Shown here: positions 1 through 5,795 of the stretch, piece by piece
Numbering within the stretch: position 1 is the first letter of the stretch
How the letters are laid out: every line of letters starts with the position of its first letter
Origin: DATCVA01 sp036567205
GTDB lineage: Bacteria > Pseudomonadota > Gammaproteobacteria > Burkholderiales > Burkholderiaceae_B
DNA: 6,314 nucleotides
Assembly: GCA_036567205.1 (NCBI GenBank)
Contig: DATCVA010000135.1
Span: 1 to 6,314 of the forward strand
Reading direction: 5' to 3'
Program-made: the position numbers and the translations under genes
The notes under the pieces: generated by a model
Seen by the model: the letters and a program-made list of their open reading frames with translations, nothing else
Told to the model about the DNA's origin: nothing
Database searches by the model: none

Positions 1-294
1 GACGAGCGCTCCGCCTTGCGCGACCAACTGTTGCGGCGCGAAGCCGAATATGCGTCCATGGCTCAGCGCGTCAGTGTGCACGAAGCCGAGATGAACACAC
101 TTCGTTCCGCGACCGATGCTGCCCATGCGACGCTGCAAGTCGAAGTCACGCAGTACAGGACCGAGTGCGAGGCACTGAAGCTGAAGCTTGCGGCCAGTCA
201 GTCCGATACCTCGCGTTTGCGCGTCGTGGCTGACAAGGCTCGCGAACATATCGATTCAATCTTAGTGCGCCTGCCCGGCGCGCCGCAGGAGTAG
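1..294 (+). CDS. ZapB-like coiled-coil protein, 5'-truncated by window edge
   Basis: The reading frame is open from the first base and ends at TAG 292-294, so only the last 97 residues are visible and the true start lies upstream. The visible part is almost entirely charged or Ala/Leu/Gln-rich helix with no Pro or Gly until the C-terminal tail, which fits a long coiled coil. A short RLPGAPQE tail closes it. There is no signal peptide or catalytic motif in view. The stop lies six bases before zapA, and the zapA ribosome site (AGGAG, 287-291) is inside this gene, so the two are almost certainly co-transcribed and translationally linked. In proteobacteria a small ZapB-like coiled-coil gene often precedes zapA; a role at the FtsZ ring is inferred from that position and composition, not from a diagnostic motif. 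A TTG at 16 could serve as a start, but coding-like sequence continues upstream of it. Confidence 0.75.
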   Translation, partial: DERSALRDQLLRREAEYASMAQRVSVHEAEMNTLRSATDAAHATLQVEVTQYRTECEALKLKLAASQSDTSRLRVVADKAREHIDSILVRLPGAPQE

Positions 295-300
295 AGTATT

Positions 301-615
301 ATGGAACGCATAGACGTATCCATTCTGGGCCGGGATTACTCCTTAGCATGCATGCCCGCCGAAAAAGAAGCTCTGCTGGCAGCGGTACGCCACGTCGATC
401 AACGCATGCTTGGTGTAAAAGGTTCGGGCAAGGTGGCCAGCAACGAGCGCATTGCAGTTATGGCGGCAATTCAGATCGCCGTCGAGCTTTTAGCCATGCG
501 CGCACCCGACGGACCGCTAAGTAACCTTGCATTGGGTGATTTCAAGCGTAAAATTGATGACATGAACAACATGCTCGACCAAGTAGTCGGGCCAGCAACT
601 CAAGCTCAGAGGTAG
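301..615 (+). CDS. zapA: Cell division protein ZapA
   Basis: This 104-residue protein has the standard length and layout of ZapA, a cytoplasmic protein that binds FtsZ and promotes bundling of its filaments at the division site. The N-terminal strand MERIDVSILGRDYSLAC (1-17) and the following segment (about 18-36, AEKEALLAAVRHVDQRM) match the family's FtsZ-binding head. The stretch NERIAVMAAIQIAVELLAM (48-66) is the typical start of the long C-terminal helix used for dimer and tetramer formation, and heptad-like leucines and methionines continue to about residue 94. The ATG at 301 has AGGAG nine bases upstream. The gene sits directly after a coiled-coil partner gene and just before 6S RNA, a context well known for zapA (ygfE in Escherichia coli). 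Identification is secure. Confidence 0.95.
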   Translation: MERIDVSILGRDYSLACMPAEKEALLAAVRHVDQRMLGVKGSGKVASNERIAVMAAIQIAVELLAMRAPDGPLSNLALGDFKRKIDDMNNMLDQVVGPATQAQR

Positions 616-660
616 AATCAACATAATAGTTTTCGGATATTGCCATTCAATATCCACCAG

Positions 661-843
661 TTAGTCCCTGCCGTGTTCGTGACCTTGGCCATACATTCCT
701 TGAACCAATGCTTTTGGCATACCGGTTGCTGGATTGACAAGTAGGAGTGCTCTCCATTTATGGCGAACCCGAAGCTTGACTGAAGGCGACCACCTTGAAC
801 CCTCGGTTCCAGGATGCCGGCCTAGACGGCACAGGCGGGGCAA
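661..843 (+). ncRNA. ssrS: 6S RNA
   Basis: 6S RNA is a rod-shaped RNA that binds sigma70 RNA polymerase by imitating an open promoter, and so dampens transcription in stationary phase. Here the 5' strand CCCTGCC-GTG (666-675) pairs with CAC-AGGCGGGG (near 829-840), with one bulged A, to form the closing stem. The 3' half carries the recognisable small hairpin CCTTGAACC / GGTTCCAGG (793-801 and 805-813, loop CTC), the counterpart of the E. coli CCTTGAACC / GGTTCAAGG hairpin beside the central bubble. Total length is about 180 nt, as expected, and the position right after zapA is the conserved one. The ends are approximate (a few bases); an intrinsic terminator follows at 851. I could not place a convincing promoter in 616-660, so the RNA may be processed from a zapA transcript, start from a weak promoter there, or both. 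Confidence 0.92.
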
Positions 844-850
844 TTTATCA

Positions 851-880
851 AAGCTCGTCTTCGGACGAGCTTTTTCTTTT
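851..880 (+). terminator. Intrinsic terminator after 6S RNA
   Basis: A perfect stem GCTCGTC (853-859) / GACGAGC (864-870) closes on a UUCG tetraloop in the extra-stable C(UUCG)G context. It can be extended by two A-T pairs and is followed by TTTTTCTTTT. This is a textbook Rho-independent terminator and should end the zapA/6S transcript. Confidence 0.93.
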
Positions 881-891
881 GGGATGAAACT

Positions 892-1629
892 ATGTACTTA
901 TCAGGGCAGAATCGAAAACGGCTGTGCGCACTGGCTTTGAGTGTAGGTGCAAGTACCATGATGTTGCCGGTATTGGCGCAGCAAGAAGGCAATGACGAGC
1001 CGAAAGGCGGGAAGTGGCCACAGGCAAGCTTGCGTGCTGAAGCGTCCGAACAGATTGCTCAGGACACCGTGAGAATCACGCTTGCGTCCGAAGTCAGCGA
1101 TGCCACGCAGTCGGCCGTTGCCAAATCCCTCAGCAAGACGCTGCAAAGCGTGATGGACGATGCCAAGGGCGATGCCAAGGTTGAAGTCAGCAGCGGCAAC
1201 TACCATGTATGGCCAATGAACAATGAGAAGGGCAAGATATCAAATTGGCGCGGGCGCGGTGAAATTTTCCTGAAATCCACGGATTTCGCCGCGGCATCCG
1301 AGCTCGCAGCAAAATTAAGCGATCGCATGCCCATTTCAAACCTTGATTTTTCGGTTTCGCCGCAAGTCCGGGCGAAACACGAAGAGGCCTTGCTGACGCA
1401 AGCCGTCAAGGCTTTCGGCCAGCGTGCCCAGGCCTTGACTGATGCGCTGGGCTTTGCCGGCTATTCCATACGCAATATCGACTTGAGTGGCGCCGGAGCC
1501 CAGTACCAGCCTGCTCAGCGCATGGTCGGAATGGCCGCAGACAAATCCAGTGTTCCATTGGAAGGTGGCACGGAAACTGTCACGGTGTCGATTAACGGTT
1601 CGATTTTTTTACAGACCACGCAAAAATAA
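892..1629 (+). CDS. Secreted SIMPL-domain (DUF541) protein
   Basis: This 245-residue protein has an N-terminal signal peptide: basic residues RKR at 8-10, a hydrophobic core at about 11-28, and a likely cleavage after VLA (29|30). It is therefore expected in the periplasm or outside the cell. The mature part looks like a SIMPL/DUF541 domain: an alternating strand with small residues near 44-66 (ending DTVRITLASEVSD), a helix with SLSKTLQSVMDDAK (79-92), a second helix with AFGQRAQALTDALGF (174-188), the characteristic YSIRNID after it (191-197), and a closing strand PLEGGTETVTVSINGSIFL (222-240). The family's biochemical function is poorly defined; members are often linked to the cell envelope or oxidative stress. 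The ATG at 892 has GGGA at 881-884. The gene starts just after the 6S terminator, leaving almost no promoter space, and its last 38 bp overlap the end of lgt on the other strand. Confidence 0.85.
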   Translation: MYLSGQNRKRLCALALSVGASTMMLPVLAQQEGNDEPKGGKWPQASLRAEASEQIAQDTVRITLASEVSDATQSAVAKSLSKTLQSVMDDAKGDAKVEVSSGNYHVWPMNNEKGKISNWRGRGEIFLKSTDFAAASELAAKLSDRMPISNLDFSVSPQVRAKHEEALLTQAVKAFGQRAQALTDALGFAGYSIRNIDLSGAGAQYQPAQRMVGMAADKSSVPLEGGTETVTVSINGSIFLQTTQK

Positions 1630-2377
1630 TTGCGCCGGCCAGGACCATGGGCAGTGACAACAACTGGCCCATGGACAAGCCGCCCGCCAACAGGCCCAGG
1701 TAATAGTCGGGCTCTCGCGTAAATTCCGCCAGGAATCTGAATGTGCCGTAACCCATTAGGAATACGGCGCTGACCTGGCCCACGGGCCGCTTCTTGCGGG
1801 CGAAGAGCCAGACCAGGGCAAACAACGCAAATCCTTCCAGGCCCATTTCGTATAACTGCGAGGGATGGCGTGCAATGCCGTCTTCGGTATGTGGGAATAC
1901 CATCCCCCATGGTAGTGTGGTGGGCCGGCCCCATAGCTCGCCATTGATGAAATTGCCGAGGCGCCCGGCCGCCAGGCCCAGCGGGATCAACGGCGCAACG
2001 AAATCGCCGATTTCCAGAAGCGATTTATTGCGTTTTCGCGCGAAAATCAGCAGCACGACGATTACACCCACCAGCCCGCCATGAAACGACATGCCGCCTT
2101 GCCATAAATAGAAAATTTCCAGCGGATGGGCGAGATATTCGGCGGGCTTGTAGAACAACACATAACCCAGGCGGCCGCCTACCACCACGCCAAGCACGCA
2201 ATAGAAAATGATGTCTTCAAGGTCGCGCAAGCTCAGGTCGGTGTCGCCCCTGTTGATACGCCACCGCCCAAGCACCCACACCAACGCAAAGCCGATGAGA
2301 TACATGAGGCCATACCAGTGTATGGCCACCGGGCCGATTTGCAGGGCAACGGGGTCGATTTGCGGATAGTGAAGCAT
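1592..2377 (-). CDS. lgt: Prolipoprotein diacylglyceryl transferase
   Basis: Lgt is the inner-membrane enzyme that transfers the diacylglyceryl group of phosphatidylglycerol to the lipobox cysteine of prolipoproteins, the first step of lipoprotein maturation. The 261-residue product has the normal length and several hydrophobic membrane segments. The hallmark motifs are present: IHWYGLMYLIGF near the N-terminus (19-30), GGRLGYVLFY (67-76), WQGGMSFHGGLVG with the essential His at 99 (92-104), the Lgt signature GRLGNFINGELWG (138-150), HPSQLYE (counterpart of the conserved substrate-site segment) and a C-terminal FLAEFTREPD and SMGQLLSLPM. The ATG at 2377 begins MLHYPQIDP, the usual start for this family, although no clear Shine-Dalgarno sequence precedes it. 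It is convergent with, and overlaps by 38 bp, the SIMPL gene, and is divergent from the cytochrome c gene. Nothing suggests loss of function. Confidence 0.97.
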   Translation of the reverse strand: MLHYPQIDPVALQIGPVAIHWYGLMYLIGFALVWVLGRWRINRGDTDLSLRDLEDIIFYCVLGVVVGGRLGYVLFYKPAEYLAHPLEIFYLWQGGMSFHGGLVGVIVVLLIFARKRNKSLLEIGDFVAPLIPLGLAAGRLGNFINGELWGRPTTLPWGMVFPHTEDGIARHPSQLYEMGLEGFALFALVWLFARKKRPVGQVSAVFLMGYGTFRFLAEFTREPDYYLGLLAGGLSMGQLLSLPMVLAGAIIFAWSVKKSNR

Positions 2378-2479
2378 GGCTTTGATTGTCTTGTTGAAAT
2401 ATGGCCGATAATACCGCGATACAGGCTCAAGCTGGCCTGCTTTGAATCCGGCATTTCTTTTAACGCAGTCAGGTAGTTT
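2378..2479. other. Divergent intergenic region between lgt and cytochrome c gene
   Basis: This 102-bp spacer must carry the starts of two divergent transcripts. On the + strand a GATAAT (2407-2412) could be a -10 element for the cytochrome gene, but the nearest -35-like hexamer, TTGATT (2382-2387), is 19 bp away, which is long. On the - strand I see no convincing -35/-10 pair for lgt. No clear operator or hairpin stands out. Confidence 0.4.
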
Positions 2480-2827
2480 ATGTATTCACGTTTTTTTATC
2501 ACTTTATTGTGCTGGGCCAGCTTTGGACTGAGCGCCAATGTGACCGCCCAGACCACTGGTATTGACCTGGCCAAATCCAATAACTGCCTGGCATGCCATC
2601 AGGTCGACAAGAAAAGGGTAGGCCCGTCTTTCACGCTGGTCGCGCAGCGATTTGCCGAGCAGGACGGTGCGTTGGAATACCTGGCCAACACCATACGGCA
2701 CGGGGGGCGTGGTCGCTGGGGTGCCGTACCCATGCCTGCCCAGCCACAGGTGAGTCCTGCGAATGCCCAGTTGATCGCCGCATGGATACTGTCGCTGGCG
2801 GACAAAAATCTGCCCGAGATCAAATAG
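2480..2827 (+). CDS. Small periplasmic class I cytochrome c
   Basis: This 115-residue protein has a signal peptide (about residues 1-23, cleavage after ANVTA) and a single haem-attachment motif CLACH (36-40). The rest matches the small c551/c552-type cytochromes: VGPSF (47-51), IRHGGRGRWGAVPMP (72-86) with Met85 as the likely sixth haem ligand, and the C-terminal helix ANAQLIAAWILSL (94-106). It is expected to be a soluble monohaem electron carrier in the periplasm. The ATG at 2480 has AGG at 2471-2473, six bases upstream. No oxidase, reductase or haem-maturation gene lies next to it, so its redox partner cannot be named. It runs convergently towards the Gate-family membrane protein, with a hairpin covering its stop codon. 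Confidence 0.93.
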   Translation: MYSRFFITLLCWASFGLSANVTAQTTGIDLAKSNNCLACHQVDKKRVGPSFTLVAQRFAEQDGALEYLANTIRHGGRGRWGAVPMPAQPQVSPANAQLIAAWILSLADKNLPEIK

Positions 2828-2852
2828 CATGCGCTGTTAGCGCCACGGCTAT
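2824..2852. terminator. Two-tier hairpin in convergent gap, possible bidirectional terminator
   Basis: ATAGC (2824-2828) pairs with GCTAT (2848-2852), and inside it GCGCT (2831-2835) pairs with AGCGC (2839-2843) around a GTT loop. The hairpin lies between the converging ends of the cytochrome c gene and the Gate-family gene and includes the TAG of the former. On the - strand it is followed by TTGATCTC, only weakly T-rich; on the + strand there is no T tract. Position favours a terminator role; the weak U tracts keep confidence low. Confidence 0.4.
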
Positions 2853-2869
2853 GTATCAGTGTGTTGAAT

Positions 2870-3835
2870 TCAGGGCTGCTGAACGCTGACGTGGACAGCG
2901 CTTCGGCTACCTCCGCCTGTCAGCCTGGCCAGGACCGCAACAATGGCCAGGGTCACTAAAACACGGCCGACCAGTATTACCCATATATCGGCACCCAACG
3001 CCATCAGCAGCAGGGTGTCTTCAATCAGGGAATGGGATAGTGATAGCCACGACAAGGCCAACAATCGTGTCCGCGGCGAGAAGTTCTGCTTCTCCGCCTC
3101 TTCGATGATCAGCGCGCCGCCATAGGTAAGTCCAAGCAATACCCCGACGGTGGTCACCGGTGCAACCTGGGCGTTCAAGCCTGAAACGCGAAGCAAGGGC
3201 ATCATGGCGGCCGTAATACGCCGGGTAATGCCCAGGCGTTCCAGTACGTCGAGTATGACGACGAGGACGGCAATGATTACAAAAGTGAGGGCCAGCGAAA
3301 ACGCAGTGGCTCGTATCCAGTCCAGATAACCGCCGGATGCCGCGGCAACCGCCGTGTCCGATCCCCTAAGCCACTCGAAAGATACGGGGTCGGCGAGCGC
3401 GCCAGTGAAATGGCAAGCCCACGACACGGCGGCACCATATACCAGGGCGGTCACGACTCGCAATGCGCCTGTTACCCAGAAGCCCGCTCCCGCGCGCCGT
3501 ACGATAGCCTGTTCCACCGGCAGACCATGCGCAAAAAGCATCATGGCGCACAGGGCGCTGAGCTGTCCGGCTGTCATGTCGATGGTGCCGGCCAGGCTGC
3601 TTAGCGAGGCGATGCCGCCGTATATTCCGATCAGTAGCGTGGTGGCCCAGATGATGCCGGCTTCGGGAGGAAGGTTCAGCAAGGACATGGCCGGTGCGAT
3701 GACGCGGCCCACGAGGTCCACCAGGCCAAATTCCTGTGCGATCTGCACGATGATCATGACCGGGAGCATGACCTTGCTGACAGCAATAAACATGTGCCAG
3801 CTGCGCGACAGCATGGTCTTTGGATACGAGAGCAT
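2870..3835 (-). CDS. Nucleoside-recognition (Gate) domain membrane protein
   Basis: This 321-residue inner-membrane protein is rich in long hydrophobic segments. It has two related halves: LPPEAGIIWATTLLIGIYGG (55-74) and LNAQVAPVTTVGVLLGLTYGG (from residue 220) share the pattern hydrophobic stretch - G-(I/L)-x-YGG, typical of the duplicated Gate (nucleoside recognition) domain also found in SpmA/SpmB and in nucleoside transporters. The loop YGGALIIEEAEKQNFSPRTRLLALSWLSLSHSLIEDT (238-274) is strongly conserved-looking, with charged residues in membrane surroundings. The substrate is unknown, and I would not call it a nucleoside transporter on this evidence. I chose the ATG at 3835 because AGGGAA lies five bases upstream; an in-frame ATG at 3850 would add five residues but lacks a ribosome site. 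The gene lies 79 bp downstream of hppD on the same strand and may be partly co-transcribed with it. Confidence 0.8.
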   Translation of the reverse strand: MLSYPKTMLSRSWHMFIAVSKVMLPVMIIVQIAQEFGLVDLVGRVIAPAMSLLNLPPEAGIIWATTLLIGIYGGIASLSSLAGTIDMTAGQLSALCAMMLFAHGLPVEQAIVRRAGAGFWVTGALRVVTALVYGAAVSWACHFTGALADPVSFEWLRGSDTAVAAASGGYLDWIRATAFSLALTFVIIAVLVVILDVLERLGITRRITAAMMPLLRVSGLNAQVAPVTTVGVLLGLTYGGALIIEEAEKQNFSPRTRLLALSWLSLSHSLIEDTLLLMALGADIWVILVGRVLVTLAIVAVLARLTGGGSRSAVHVSVQQP

Positions 3836-3840
3836 CACGC

Positions 3841-3846
3841 TTCCCT
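3841..3846 (-). promoter_or_regulatory. Ribosome-binding site deciding the Gate-family start
   Basis: AGGGAA on the - strand lies five bases before the ATG at 3835 and overlaps the first codons of the alternative 3850 start, which itself has no purine-rich site upstream. This favours translation from 3835. Confidence 0.6.
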
Positions 3847-3877
3847 GCATATTGAGTGCAGCGATTTTATCGGTTTT

Positions 3878-3904
3878 CAGGCAACAGGGTTACCCCGTTG
3901 CCTG
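3878..3904. other. Strong hairpin between hppD and the Gate-family gene
   Basis: CAGGCAAC (3878-3885) and GTTGCCTG (3897-3904) are a perfect 8-bp inverted repeat. Inside, GGG and CCC can add three pairs around a TTA loop with one mismatch. In the hppD transcript the hairpin comes 11 bases after the stop codon and is followed by AAAACCG, not a T tract. It is therefore not a classical intrinsic terminator; it could protect the 3' end of hppD mRNA, cause partial attenuation, or be a protein site. Confidence 0.6.
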
Positions 3905-3914
3905 TACAGCAATG

Positions 3915-5027
3915 CTATTCGACGTTTTTCAGCACGCCTCGCCGCATTTGATCGAGTTCGATGGACTCGAACAGTGCTTTGAAGTTGCCTTCTCCAAAAC
4001 CTTCATTGCCCTTGCGCTGGATGATTTCGAAAAAGATGGGGCCGATCTGGTTCTCGGTAAATATTTGCAGTAACAGTTCGCCTTCCGCGGCGCCATCCAG
4101 CAGTATTTTGTTTGCTTGCAAACGGGAAACGTCTTCGCCATGGTTGGGCAGGCGGCGGTCGAGCAGTTCGTAATACGTGTCGGGGGTGTCCAGGAACTGA
4201 AGCCCGGCACTTCGCAAGTGTTCCACCGTGCCATGGATATTGTCGCTGGCCAGGGCGATGTGCTGTATGCCTTCACCGCGATAGAGATCCAGATACTCTT
4301 GAATCTGGCCTTTTTCCTCTGTGCCTTCTTCATTGATCGGAATGCGGATATTGCCGCAAGGCGAAGTCATGGCCTTGGACTTCACGCCTGTCACCTTGCC
4401 TTCAATATCGAAGTATCGAACCTCGCGGAAGTTGAACAGCCGCTCATAGAACTCGGCCCATTCGTCCATGCGACCTTTGTGCACGTTGTGGGTCAGGTGG
4501 TCGACGATAGTCAGGCCGGCGCCCGTGAAGTTGAGGTCAGCCTGGGCGGTGGTCGGATCGATGGGTTCAAAGTCGACGTCGTAGATGCTGATGTCGCCGA
4601 TTCCGCCGTGCCCTTGCTTGCCTTGCCAGCGATCCACCAAATAGATGAGCGAATCGCCTATGCCCTTGATGGCGGGAATATTGAGTTCCATGGGGCCGCT
4701 ACCCGAATCAAAACCCCACGCACCCAGTTCAAGGGCGCGTTTGTAGGCTTTTCCGGCATCGTCGACACGAAATGCGATGGCGCAGATGGATGGCCCATGC
4801 AGCCGTGCGAACCGCTGTGCAAAGGAATCTGGCTCAGCATTGATAAGGAAATTGATCCCGCCCTGGCGGTAGAGCGTAACGTCCTTGTTGCGGTGTTTGG
4901 CGATGGCTTTGAAGCCGAGGGCCTCAAATACCTTTCCCAGGGCGATGGGGTCGGGGGCAGTGTATTCAATGAATTCGAAACCTGCAGTGCCCATGGGGTT
5001 GTCCCATGGCTGGAATTGAGCGGTCAT
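3915..5027 (-). CDS. hppD: 4-hydroxyphenylpyruvate dioxygenase
   Basis: The enzyme converts 4-hydroxyphenylpyruvate to homogentisate with O2 and Fe(II), the second step of tyrosine degradation after transamination. The 370-residue product has the two-domain vicinal-oxygen-chelate fold layout of the Pseudomonas-type enzyme: an N-terminal domain from FEFIEYTAPDP (17-27) to about 150, and the catalytic domain from VDHLTHNV onward. The three iron ligands are visible as His177 (DHLTHN), His256 (GIQHIALA) and Glu334 (FFEIIQR), and the C-terminal helix segment GFGEGNFKALFESIE (343-357) that shapes the active site is intact. I chose the ATG at 5027 because CAGGAG lies six bases before it and MTAQFQPWDNPMGT is a natural family start; the frame stays open to a GTG at 5084 with no support. 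It is divergent from an Lrp/AsnC gene, and homogentisate dioxygenase and fumarylacetoacetase genes are not in the window. Confidence 0.97.
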   Translation of the reverse strand: MTAQFQPWDNPMGTAGFEFIEYTAPDPIALGKVFEALGFKAIAKHRNKDVTLYRQGGINFLINAEPDSFAQRFARLHGPSICAIAFRVDDAGKAYKRALELGAWGFDSGSGPMELNIPAIKGIGDSLIYLVDRWQGKQGHGGIGDISIYDVDFEPIDPTTAQADLNFTGAGLTIVDHLTHNVHKGRMDEWAEFYERLFNFREVRYFDIEGKVTGVKSKAMTSPCGNIRIPINEEGTEEKGQIQEYLDLYRGEGIQHIALASDNIHGTVEHLRSAGLQFLDTPDTYYELLDRRLPNHGEDVSRLQANKILLDGAAEGELLLQIFTENQIGPIFFEIIQRKGNEGFGEGNFKALFESIELDQMRRGVLKNVE

Positions 5028-5033
5028 ATAAGG

Positions 5034-5039
5034 CTCCTG
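5034..5039 (-). promoter_or_regulatory. Ribosome-binding site fixing the hppD start
   Basis: CAGGAG on the - strand lies six bases upstream of the ATG at 5027. It supports this start over any in the upstream open frame. Confidence 0.8.
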
Positions 5040-5078
5040 CAATATGCGGCGGCGGTGGTAGGGTAATAGCAAGATTTT

Positions 5079-5103
5079 AAGCACTATGCCCTGGCAGGTG
5101 CTT
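5079..5103. promoter_or_regulatory. Imperfect inverted repeat upstream of hppD, candidate operator
   Basis: AAGCAC (5079-5084) is mirrored by GTGCTT (5098-5103), and inside them TGCC (5087-5090) is mirrored by GGCA (5093-5096) around a CT centre. The half-sites are offset by a single base (a TA gap on the left, a G on the right). It lies 52 bp upstream of the hppD start codon and just upstream of the -35 of the divergent regulator gene, a place suited to a transcription factor acting on hppD. Which protein binds it is unknown; the neighbouring Lrp/AsnC protein is the first candidate. Confidence 0.4.
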
Positions 5104-5114
5104 GCGAAATCCCC

Positions 5115-5143
5115 TTGATATAAAGTGGTTAAAGCAATTTAAT
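5115..5143 (+). promoter_or_regulatory. Sigma70 promoter of the Lrp/AsnC gene
   Basis: TTGATA (5115-5120) and TTTAAT (5138-5143) are separated by exactly 17 bp, each one mismatch from the consensus hexamer. Transcription would start near 5150, leaving a leader of about 23 bases before the ATG at 5173. Confidence 0.65.
5129..5142. promoter_or_regulatory. AT-rich palindrome on the -10 element, candidate Lrp-family site
   Basis: TTAAA (5129-5133) and TTTAA (5138-5142) form a perfect inverted repeat with a 4-base GCAA centre. Lrp/AsnC proteins often bind AT-centred degenerate palindromes of about 15 bp. The site covers most of the -10 hexamer of the regulator's own promoter, so binding would block it, which fits the autorepression common in this family. 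The assignment is an inference. Confidence 0.45.
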
Positions 5144-5172
5144 ATGGCTACTGAGACGAATAGAGGCAGTTT

Positions 5173-5649
5173 ATGGCGCAAAATGATTTGGACCGGATAG
5201 ATAAGCAAATTCTGGCGGAACTGCAACGTAATGGCCGCCTTAGCAACCAGGATCTTGCCGATAAGGTGGCGCTCTCGCCCAGCCCCTGCTTGCGCCGGGT
5301 ACGCAGGCTGGAGGACGAGGGCTACATACAGCGCTACGTCGCGCTCGTCGACCCCGATAAGGTCGGGCTCAAGCTGCTGGCATATGTGACCATCAGGCTG
5401 AACAAGATACACAGGGCAAGCCATGCACCGATCTCCGATTTCGCGCATGATGTGCAAGATTGGCCTGAGGTCGTAGAGTGCTATGCCATGTCGGGTGACA
5501 TGGATTACTTGTTGCGCGTCCAGGTCGAGGACCTCACGCAATTTTCCCGCTTTGCCATGGACAAACTCATGCAACATCCTGCTGTTGTCGACATGAGATC
5601 GAGCTTTACCTTGCAGCGCATTAAAGAGACGACCGAGTTGGCCGTGTAG
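5173..5649 (+). CDS. Lrp/AsnC-family transcriptional regulator
   Basis: This 158-residue cytoplasmic DNA-binding protein has the normal length and two-domain form of the family. The N-terminal winged helix-turn-helix is clear: LDRIDKQILAELQRNGRLSN (6-25), LADKVALSPSPCLRRVRRLEDEGYI (28-52, recognition helix around SPSPCLRRVRRL). A hinge VALVDPDKVGL (56-66) leads to the RAM/effector domain (about 66-140), with VVECYAMSGDMDYLLRV (100-116) containing the GDxDYLL motif that lines the ligand-binding and oligomer interface. The ATG at 5173 has GAGG six bases upstream. Divergence from hppD over a 145-bp spacer suggests it senses tyrosine or a related metabolite and regulates hppD; Lrp-type regulators beside hppD-like genes are a known arrangement. 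The ligand and the direction of control cannot be read from the sequence. Confidence 0.93.
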   Translation: MAQNDLDRIDKQILAELQRNGRLSNQDLADKVALSPSPCLRRVRRLEDEGYIQRYVALVDPDKVGLKLLAYVTIRLNKIHRASHAPISDFAHDVQDWPEVVECYAMSGDMDYLLRVQVEDLTQFSRFAMDKLMQHPAVVDMRSSFTLQRIKETTELAV

Positions 5650-5748
5650 CGCCGTGGCCGTGAATGGATTCCTGGCATCCTATCCATCGCATTCTATAGA
5701 CGCCCCGTCTTGAGAGGTGTGCTTCTTGTCTTAATTGCCGGATGTTTT

Positions 5749-5784
5749 CTATATATAGATAGCGGCCGCTAGCTCTCTATATAG
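5749..5784. repeat. 36-bp imperfect palindrome centred on a NotI site
   Basis: The inner arms TAGCGG / CCGCTA make the perfect 12-bp palindrome at 5760-5771 around GCGGCCGC. The outer arms CTATATA (5749-5755) and TATATAG (5778-5784) are also inverted copies, separated from the core by 4 and 6 unpaired bases. The right arm also takes part in a second palindrome, GCTCT (5772-5776) / AGAGC (5787-5791) around CTATATAG, so the two foldings exclude each other. Confidence 0.7.
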
Positions 5785-5795
5785 ATAGAGCCGCC

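Noticed and set aside
661..843. A 60-codon frame on the - strand
   Set aside because: It coincides with the 6S RNA gene, whose RNA pairing explains the sequence; no ribosome site.
2393..2412. TTGAAA and GATAAT as a promoter pair for the cytochrome c gene
   Set aside because: The hexamers are only 8 bp apart, far too close for a sigma70 promoter.
2480..2515. Cys11 of the cytochrome signal peptide as a lipoprotein site
   Set aside because: It lies inside the hydrophobic core without a proper lipobox, while a normal signal-peptidase site follows at residue 23.
4116..5066. A 316-codon open frame on the + strand opposite hppD
   Set aside because: It is fully antisense to a secure enzyme gene, has no ribosome site, and its composition follows from hppD codon use. 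Long antisense frames are common in GC-rich genes.
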